NCBI GenBank assembly: GCA_025435555.1
Contig: JAIWWG010000028.1
Span: forward strand, 186,001 to 250,000
Reading direction: 5' to 3'
Length of the DNA stretch: 64,000 nt
Origin: Chytriomyces cf. hyalinus JEL632
Lineage: Eukaryota; Chytridiomycota; Chytridiomycetes; Chytridiales; Chytriomycetaceae
Positions 56,945 to 64,000 of this stretch are shown here, in pieces. A model generated the notes under the pieces. The model was not told where the DNA came from. It was given only the letters and a program-made list of their open reading frames with translations, and ran no database searches. The translations under genes were made by a program, and so were the position numbers. The number at the start of each line of letters is the position of its first letter. Position 1 is the stretch's first letter.

Positions 56945-57239
56945 CAAGGCTCATGTCCGGTTTGTCGGCGACTCGTTTCATGGATCGAATCGGTATTGGT
57001 GGACCCGTGCGACAAGGCCGAGTCCGGCGCTTTCTACTTCGTCGTCGGATGTGGGTTCGCCTACAGGTCAAGACGATGTTAAGGATGGCGAGTATGACTC
57101 GTCTTCGAATGTTCGGGAACCTTCGGGTCTTGACAGGTCACCTCAGAGCGCTGGTCGGGGTCGGGGAGGTCGAGGACGTGGAGGTCGGGGTCGAGGACGA
57201 GGCGGGAGAGGGCGCGGTGGTTGGGCAAAGAAGCTGTAA
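56544..57239 (+). CDS. Hypothetical RGG-tailed low-complexity protein
   Basis: A single frame of 231 residues, Ser/Thr/Ala-rich, ending in an Arg-Gly repeat tail (57145-57225) and WAKKL. RGG tails bind RNA. The first two thirds lack a recognisable fold and coincide with the opposite-strand frame at 56486-56944, which has a well formed membrane segment. The RGG tail lies outside that overlap, so a shorter or differently spliced plus-strand gene could exist. Confidence 0.4.
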   Translation: MSAQTETCPPMNPLATPVYPKKRKGTPHRSPKAITSDSELTAVFIKFPFIAYTHNALDPNSTATTTTTAIKPKKQVRLNLDASSSEPDSTRKFLSERGVAFAAPRLASGSTETSDQSSSSAAAASLSSSSKISIKAHVRFVGDSFHGSNRYWWTRATRPSPALSTSSSDVGSPTGQDDVKDGEYDSSSNVREPSGLDRSPQSAGRGRGGRGRGGRGRGRGGRGRGGWAKKL

Positions 57240-58361
57240 TTCAAAGGTTGAGATTTCAAAGCGCGCGTTTTATTTTTCCCGGAGTTTTCCTTTTTAGTTG
57301 TTTTTTTAACAGTGTTTTTTTTTATGCCTCCGCCTCCCTCATGTTCCTTGTTTGGTTGGAGCTATATCAGCGACTAAATCATAGTCTGTTCTTGTTTGCT
57401 TTTTTGTTGTTTTGGGGTTGATGTTGATCGGGGATGTTCTTTCGCACAACAACACGAACAGTCGCTGCAACAACAACTTGGACATGCGCTCTATCAAAGT
57501 CAAGAGCAGTGTTGCGGAACGTTGCCGTCAATGCTGCCGTCATCACGGCCCCACCCACCACCTAGAGTCTCACTTACCTGCTGCCCCCCTTTGGCTCAAT
57601 TTGTTGGCTCTGTAGCAGCGACGTCCGAAAGAGGGGTCCGAATGCCGTCTCGGCGGCGGAGCGTTAACTCGACCGCATTCGACAGTTCTTGTTCCTCGCC
57701 GTCCTAATTCTATTGGCGAAATACATCAACGACAAGACTTGACAAGAACTTGCAGCTGGGTATCCTTCAGCGCGGGACTCTTCCAAGCGTCTGAAACCAA
57801 CTTGATGTGAGCGCCAGCTTCTACCTGCACTTCCCACGAAGCTGCTCACGTTCCCAAGTCCTCAGCGCAATCAGCACACAAGGCTCCAAAGATCAATGGG
57901 GAATGCTGTTCAAGTCCACCGCAGCCATCTCGTTTCGAGCCGCACTCTCTGCCCGCGCTTTTCAATCATTCCCACCGTTGCCGCTGCCGCTGTCGATATG
58001 TCGATGATTGGCCCCACGCTTCTCGCTTTCCAGCCGTACGCGCAGTCAGCCTCCGGGAAAGCAGCTCGTGACACGTTGTCCGTTGCTCCGTTTGTCCCCG
58101 CTCTGAGGATCTGTGAAAGTCTCAATCACAGCGGTCTCGAATGAACGTCGGCATTTTAAAACGAGAGATGCGACACATAAACAATCAGAAAACATTGCTT
58201 GGACACGATGTAGAGTCCACGTTTATAATAAGTCCATAAAATAAAAGACTGATAAAAACAAAAATGGACAATTAAAGTAATTGTCAGCTTTTTCAAAACA
58301 AATTTCAAACAATCCCAAACAAACTGAAAACAAGACAACGAACGCAGCGTCCTCCCTCAAC
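57240..58361. other. Unassigned region
   Basis: About 1.1 kb with several short overlapping frames on both strands (for example 57896-58144 plus, 57910-58125 minus). None has a recognisable motif or exon partners. AT-rich simple sequence at 58200-58340 probably belongs to the promoter of the next gene. Confidence 0.4.
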
Positions 58362-61300
58362 ATGATCTCTGACTCGCATCTAGACGACAGTCGGAAAAAA
58401 GGAAGCTGTATTCTGACACTCGCAGACGGCGCTCCAGAGCCAGACTCGGTTTGATCATCACCCCAAGCGCCCTTCCAAGAACTCACTTCCAAGCATCGCA
58501 TTTTTTTCTCTCAGGTTTCAGGACACAACCGCGGTTCCTTGAGCAACTCTTCCGCTTCAATTTCTCATGTCTTTAGAAATGGTCTGCAGAACTTGAAACG
58601 GACTTCAATTGGAATCTTTGGAGTCAGTTTGAGAGTGAGTGTGCTGTGATCAAAACATTCTGCAAATCATCTCGACTAAAACGTTGAAAACCCTTGAACA
58701 ACAGATGCGCAAGGACGTGCATATTGAAACGATTGAGGAAGTTCTTGCGAACCGATATGTACGTTAACTCCATAACTTTTTTGACTCACACCCCCCAGTG
58801 AGCTCACTCTTTTACTTCTGCCTGGCGGCAATCACACACAGGCAAAATCACAAGAAATTGGTGCGATGGACGTTTTAAAGAAGACAGAGCACGATTTTCA
58901 GGCGGAGATGGCCGCGTTCGTCCAGGTTTGTTTAGTCTAATTTCTTGGAGGTCCCATTTTTGGTATTCTGAACCCGCTTCTCAACTTTGCCAACAACACA
59001 GATCATCAATGAGCACTGCAAGCCAACAGAAAATATTATTCAACTGCTGGAACTTGTTGCGTGCATGCAGCAGACGTCTGGAGTAATCTCTGAGGTACCC
59101 CTTCATATGAAAACTTCTGATCATGTTGTGTCCGTGTTTGTTTTGTAACGCACCTCACTTCCTTTTGACAACCAGAGTCACTCCAATATCAAGAGCGAAT
59201 GGCCGTGGAAAGTTAGTACATGTACCAATGATGATACTAAAAAGTGTCAAAACTCACCTTGTTTTTATGAAAATACTTTTGGCAGAATACCACCGCCATT
59301 TATAACAGATTTTTTGGACTGATGACTTCGTTCACAAAGCCTGAGTCAGAGTTGTTCTTTAGATCAAAAAAGTCGGGTCTGAGACTTGAAGTGGCTCTCC
59401 TCCAGGTATGTTTTTCCTGTCAAGTTTCGTTTTGTTGCTGTTGTTGATGTCTAAACTGGCCAAACACGTCCCCTCAGGGTATGAATGATTATTTGTACAA
59501 GATCCTCGAACGGCCGATCTGGTTGCGTTTTTTCCTCTACGTACGTAAATTGGCTGTCTGTTGTTCAAATTCCGCCGGTGTACTTAAAAGCACAATTGAA
59601 ACAGACTGCATCCCAAGAAGCTGCGTACAAGAATTCCGAATACCTGGACTACGCTTTGGTAAAGTGCCCTTTCATTTCCTTTGGCCAGTCCCACACACTA
59701 ATCTAAATGTCGTGCAGACTCAGATTGCAGTTCTGGTGTCAGGCGTACTTGAGCTTGCCTCCGTTGATTCATCGTTTGATGGATACGCCGACATGGTGTC
59801 TTTAGAAAAGAAGATGGATTCGTCCAAATGCCTGGGACTCGAGACGGACCCCTACGTCAAGGTAATTGTCAGGAAAAATTCTGACAATTTCACAAGACAA
59901 CACCCACACAACGCTAACACACACAACACACATACTTAGCCACGTAATTTCAAAGCCCACTTGTTCCTTTCAGTTCCTTCGCGCGCATTGGGTGCAAGCC
60001 CACCTCTCCTGCTTCCCGCCAAACTGAAGTATACCATCGCCTGTCGCCAGGTTATTCTCGACAAACAGCAGCAGGGTAAAAAGCGTGGTGGGCGCGCCGC
60101 GCTAGGAGAACCGCTGACTATTTTTTGTGCCGGAGACTTAATCCTCATTGGAAGAGAGGAGGACGCTGCACCGGGTAACTGCGGTGTCTTCCGCTTACGC
60201 TACATTCCTGTGGCGTTAAAATCTGTCATTGCACGGCAGTACGATATGTATGGTGAGGATACTTGTTGGTTTCGGACATTTGTTTGGTTTCGGACATTCC
60301 ATTTTTTTTTTGGGAGTTTTTGGTGTTCTAATTTCTTTGTTGGACAGGATCACTCGAAAATGTGATCGAAATGAACTTGAGCAATTCAGTTCTTATTGCT
60401 GTTCAGACTCACGGCGCCGAAGACAGAGAGTTGTTGGCGCACTTCCTCAACAGCGGTTGGTCCACTTACTCGCACCCCCACTTCTGACGCTACGGCAGCA
60501 CTAACCGAAAAAAATAACCCGTGATTCCAGCAGGAAAGCAGCAAAATGGAGCACCCAGCACGCCAAGCTCCTGGTTGGTGGACAAGCCGCCAGTTGAAAC
60601 TGGAGCCGTCCTTTACGTGGAACCAGCTCAAACACAAGTTACCAAGCCGCGCATTGACGTGTTTCAATGCTTGTGCTACCCACACATTTCCAAGGAAGGA
60701 AGTTGGGAGAAGCTGGCAAAGTGTGAACTCCTAATTGTTACCGAATGGGACGGGACCAACCCGCGAATTGTCGTATCTCTTGACGGCACAAAGAGACAAA
60801 TTGCGGCTATGGATGTTCATGTGGATATGGATATGCGGCTGTCGGGAACCAGAGGCGTCACACTGTTGATGAAGGTATTTTGTGCAATTTTTATCTTCTG
60901 CCCCCTCCCTGAGGCACACAACACCTTAACATCTTGCTTCAGGCCCTCAACACAGGCAGCCTCGGTCCTTACATGATCAACGTCAAGGATACTAAAATGC
61001 GCGACGAGTTGGTCCAATCGGTTGACAACATCAAGTTCAACCTCGCGGCATCCAATTTTAACGCAATGACTGACAAGCTTATGTTAAAGAATATCCCTGA
61101 ATACATCCAATTGTGCTCAGATCTGGAGGCGACGATGCTCTGGTTCGAGTGCAATGTCAATGTTAAAATCAATACGGAAGGCAGCTCCAAAATCCACCAA
61201 CTGGGTCTCAGCAAGTTGTGCCTAAAAACACTTCAGTCGCCAGTCGGGCCTTTCAAGATTGCCACTCTCCTCTCAGAATCCGACGCCAACCACATATACC

Positions 61301-62385
61301 TCGAAAGCATCATCACTTCGGACATGCTGGTCCAAGACTGTCGAACCCCTTCCTCTGCTCTCATCAAGATTGTCTTTGCGTCCAAGCCAGGCGTTGAGTA
61401 CAATCTTGAGTTTGTTTCGGACAAGCCGAAAGAATCAGTCTTCTCCAGATCTGCCCCAACAACCACAAAAAACAAAATCGTGCTGCACACCATCGTTTCC
61501 GATCTGATTCTTTCCACCCTGCGCAAGGACACTCCCGCGCATGAAAGCCTGTTTCGCGCGCCGGAACCCGTGCGCTCAGATCCACCAATCATGCAGTCGA
61601 CCCCGTTGGACACCTCAAAGACCACCGCAGACACGCGCTGCCCATCACCAGCCAAGATTCAAAGTGCGTCCCAAACCACAAGCACTGTGACGTCCAAAAA
61701 GGCGGGTCCGCGCGTCGGCGGATGGGTTGCCTCGCAGGTACGCTTCTTCAACGGCCTGGCTCAGCGCTCCGTCACGCCGGCTGCTTCTGATTCAACGGAT
61801 GTTAAAGCTAAAGCGCCGAAAAAGAAACTTTATTTGAGTGCAAAGAGTTCTTCAAACTTTTCTTTAAAGGAAGCTGCGCTTCCATCGACTTCTGCGCCAG
61901 CTCCAACATCAGCACCAGTGTCAGCGTCAGCGTCATCATCATCATTACCACTGTCAGGACCATCATCAACACCGTCATCAGTAACATTATCAGCATTAGC
62001 ATCGGCGTCAGCATCAGCACCTGCAGTGCGGATTTCTTCGATCAAATCTACTGTGCGGGAAGCAGAGAAGTGGGTCAAGCACTTCTCTGAGCACCAACAA
62101 GCGGAGAAGGACGATGCAAGAATTATTCTTCCACCTACCGGCAGTCCTGTCGAGCTGCTTTCTTGCTGGCTCTTCATTCCTCGTGCGGCCAAGAAAATCA
62201 TCACATCTGCTGGTGGTCCCTACAACGAGGTTCGTGATCTTTTTAAAACGTTTACTCGCGTGTCCTTTTTTCTGTTCCTCAAACGTCTCTTTTTACAACT
62301 CTGGCAGATGCTGTTCTTTGTGGCTGTTGCCTTTTTAGAAATCGACACCAAACGAAAGTTAGACTTGGCCGGAGATGCCTTTTGA
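58362..62385 (+). CDS. Long multi-exon protein with PH-like segment, family unknown
   Basis: Eleven or more exons join from the ATG at 58362 to the TGA at 62383. Early exons include 58362-58448 and one starting at 58515 (VSGHNRGSLSNSS). Short helical exons follow up to the one ending DPYVK near 59860. The junction near 59975-60032 is uncertain: two frames look coding there, and a very short intron (GTGCAAG...CTGAAG) is one solution. The stretch at 60090-60470 (IFCAGDLILIGREED, FRLRYIPVALKSV, LIAVQTHGAEDRELL) has the strand and helix pattern of a PH domain. A second strand-rich region follows at 60600-61030. The C-terminal part is Ser/Pro/Ala-rich with a Ser/Ala run at 61900-62030. Signalling or membrane association is a guess. 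Confidence 0.6.
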
Positions 62386-62581
62386 ACCATACCAACCGCC
62401 TTAACTTCTTAAACGATAAGAAGATGGAGAACGGGCTAAAAAAAAAAAAGAAAAGAAAAGAAAACAAACAAAAACAAAAACAAAAAGGCCCTGAAAAACG
62501 AAACCTGCAAAGCACCGTTTTTCTTTTGAAAATAAAGCAACAAAAAGTTAATGCAGAACCTCCATATATTGGGTTTTCAGA

Positions 62582-62934
62582 ATGAATACCCAAGCTCGTC
62601 GAGAAACGCGCCAAAATCCGAACACTCAGCGCTCAAGGACTTTGGGCCCTACCAAGCACACGCACATTATCCGTCCCGTGGTTTCTGTAAAGAAAGGAGC
62701 GATACGTTCCATCTTTGAAATGGTTCAGAAACTTCAAGGCTCCAGGTCCGTTCAGAGGGATTTGAAAAATCTGTGAAGGACGCTCGTTTTTTTTTTTCAC
62801 TGTTCAAGATCTGTCGCCAGCCAGGTACTAGCGATTGGTAAGATGATCTTAAGTTTCCAGTTGGTAGAGCATCACCAAAAGCGGAAGCGCTCAAGAAGCT
62901 GCTGTCAACTTCTCCGAGTCCTGGTCGTCGCTGA
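62582..62934 (+). CDS. Small basic protein, unknown
   Basis: Exons 62582-62772 and 62868-62934 join in frame and give 85 residues. The N-terminus is Arg/Thr/Gln-rich, followed by a helical IRSIFEMVQKLQGSRSVQRDL segment and, after the intron, SPKAEALKKLLSTSPSPGRR. The acceptor GGTAG was picked because it keeps a helical amphipathic continuation. No family recognised. It lies 197 bp after the previous gene and 141 bp before the next. Confidence 0.45.
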
Positions 62935-63075
62935 GGCAACTGTCCCGGATGTAGGGTTCTGTATAGAGTGCGTTCCAGGTCGACCAGCTGCCGCGGGACA
63001 AACTCGAATGCTCAAGGAGGGAAATTTGCAACGTGTTGAAGGGGGTGAAGGCACAACTAAAAAAGAAGTCAAGAA

Positions 63076-63939
63076 ATGAGCTCAGCTTACACACCCATTC
63101 TCACAGAAGAGGCCGCACCACCTCCCGCTTACGGCGCCGCCGATGCCGAACGCACACCGCTCATCAACGCAGGGAAGCCGTTCCTATCCGAGGTAGTTGC
63201 TGTCAATGCTTGGACCGCGACCCCACCAACTCACCCCACAACCACCAATCCAACAGTGCGAGGCGCACGTCAAACTCAACTTTATGCGCAAAGTGTATTC
63301 CATTCTTGCCGCCCAATTCGGACTGACGACGATCGTCTCGGCGCTGTTCATGTACAACCAGGATATCAAGCACGTTGTTCAGGCAAAGTGAGGAGGCACA
63401 GTCGATCCCTTCATATGATCTGTTCTAAACTTGAGGCTTTTTGGAACAGCCCGTGGGCAATGTTTGTCAGCTCTTTTGGGGGACTGGCTCTGCTGGTGGC
63501 GCTCATCTTCTACAGATCCAAGGAACCTGCGAATCGGTGCGTGTGTCTGGTCGTGTGTCTTCATGTCGCAGAAACTTATTAACTGATCGAACTTCAAGCT
63601 ATCTACTGGCCGCATTCACGCTGGTCGAATCGTATTCCATCGGTGTCGTTTGCACGTTTTATGAATCGGAAGTGGTCTTGCAGGCAGTGATCCTCACATT
63701 CGCAGTCTTCATCGGACTCACGCTCTTTACGCTGAATTCGCGCATGTCGTTCGAAGGAATGGGACCCTTTCTATTTGGGTCTCTGTGGATCCTGATTTTC
63801 GCGTCCTTCCTGCAAATATTCTTCCCCTTCAGCCGCGTCACCGATTTGATCATTGCCGTGTTTTCAGCAATCATCTTTTGCGGGTACATTGTGTATGACA
63901 CGTACATGATATTCACGAGAATGACTGTGGACGATTACA
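63076..63939 (+). CDS. BAX inhibitor-1 (TMBIM/LFG) family protein, 3' end outside the window
   Basis: Exons 63076-63192, 63257-63387, 63450-63536 and 63599-63939 join in frame; a donor at 63940 leads out of the window. The protein starts with a Pro/Ala-rich cytosolic tail (TPILTEEAAPPPAYG). It then has the family entry F-M-R-K-V-Y-S-I-L-A-A-Q and about six membrane segments, including FTLNSRMSFEGMGPFLF and ending IVYDTYMIFTRMTVDDY, which matches the conserved Y-D-T...L of LFG4/TMBIM4. These ER or Golgi proteins act as calcium leak channels that dampen cell death. The last exon with the final membrane helix is missing only because the window ends. Confidence 0.93.
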
Positions 63940-64000
63940 GTTAGTTTTGTGTTTTTTTTTTATTTGTGCTTGCTTGTTTTGAAGTAACTCTTTTTGTTAT

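Noticed and set aside
1-64000. CRISPR array, operon, prokaryotic RBS or phage elements
   Set aside because: The window has spliced genes, eukaryotic tRNAs and no such arrays.
1-64000. rRNA genes or mobile element proteins (reverse transcriptase, transposase, integrase)
   Set aside because: None recognised on either strand.

Overview
This is eukaryotic nuclear DNA, most likely from an early-diverging, flagellated (chytrid-like) fungus. The fungal signs are short GT-AG introns of about 48-70 bp, a GH18 chitinase, a WSC-domain wall protein, a Cut8/STS1 proteasome tether and a fungal-style DOMON-cytochrome b561 protein. A CXorf65-like gene belongs to a family I associate mainly with flagellated lineages. 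The species cannot be named from the sequence. The window holds about 25 protein genes on both strands and three tRNA genes. Many gene models below were rebuilt by joining exons by eye; where exon lengths are quoted, the joined frame is intact.

Region by region. 0-6.6 kb: the 3' part of a coiled-coil gene, a 2.3 kb stretch with no convincing gene, and a SANT-domain protein. 6.77-12.74 kb: an inverted duplication of the succinate dehydrogenase iron-sulfur subunit gene (SDHB). Its two arms are 1,595 bp long and look identical. They flank a 2.8 kb spacer with an initiator tRNA-Met and an unknown two-exon gene. 12.8-20.8 kb: a very intron-rich TPR/Mlp1 nuclear-basket gene. 21.1-29.0 kb, minus strand: a membrane-anchored chitinase and a FANCM/Hef helicase-nuclease of about 1,908 residues. 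29.4-35.2 kb: a DDX21-type RNA helicase, a probable USO1 gene fragment, tRNA-Gln, an ABM-domain enzyme and ribosomal protein eL24. 36.3-42.5 kb: a cyclin-like protein, elongator tRNA-Met, a cysteine-repeat wall protein and an MFS transporter. 42.8-51.3 kb: the CXorf65-like gene, DCAF7/WDR68, Cut8/STS1, an RtcB-type RNA ligase, a small membrane protein and DOMON-b561. 51.8-64 kb: a Rho GTPase with an unusual switch II residue, a CFA/coclaurine-type methyltransferase, an MCT-like transporter, overlapping antisense ORFs, a long unidentified gene with a PH-like segment, a small basic protein and the start of a BAX-inhibitor-1 family gene.

The genes are mostly unrelated housekeeping genes, as usual for a fungal chromosome arm; there is no operon or obvious biosynthetic cluster. 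The points that stand out are the SDHB inverted duplication, whose pattern suggests gene conversion; the FANCM homologue with an intact XPF/Hef-type nuclease motif; the RtcB ligase of release-factor-H-coupled type; the natural A59T-equivalent residue in a Rho GTPase; and the array of cysteine repeats in a WSC wall protein.
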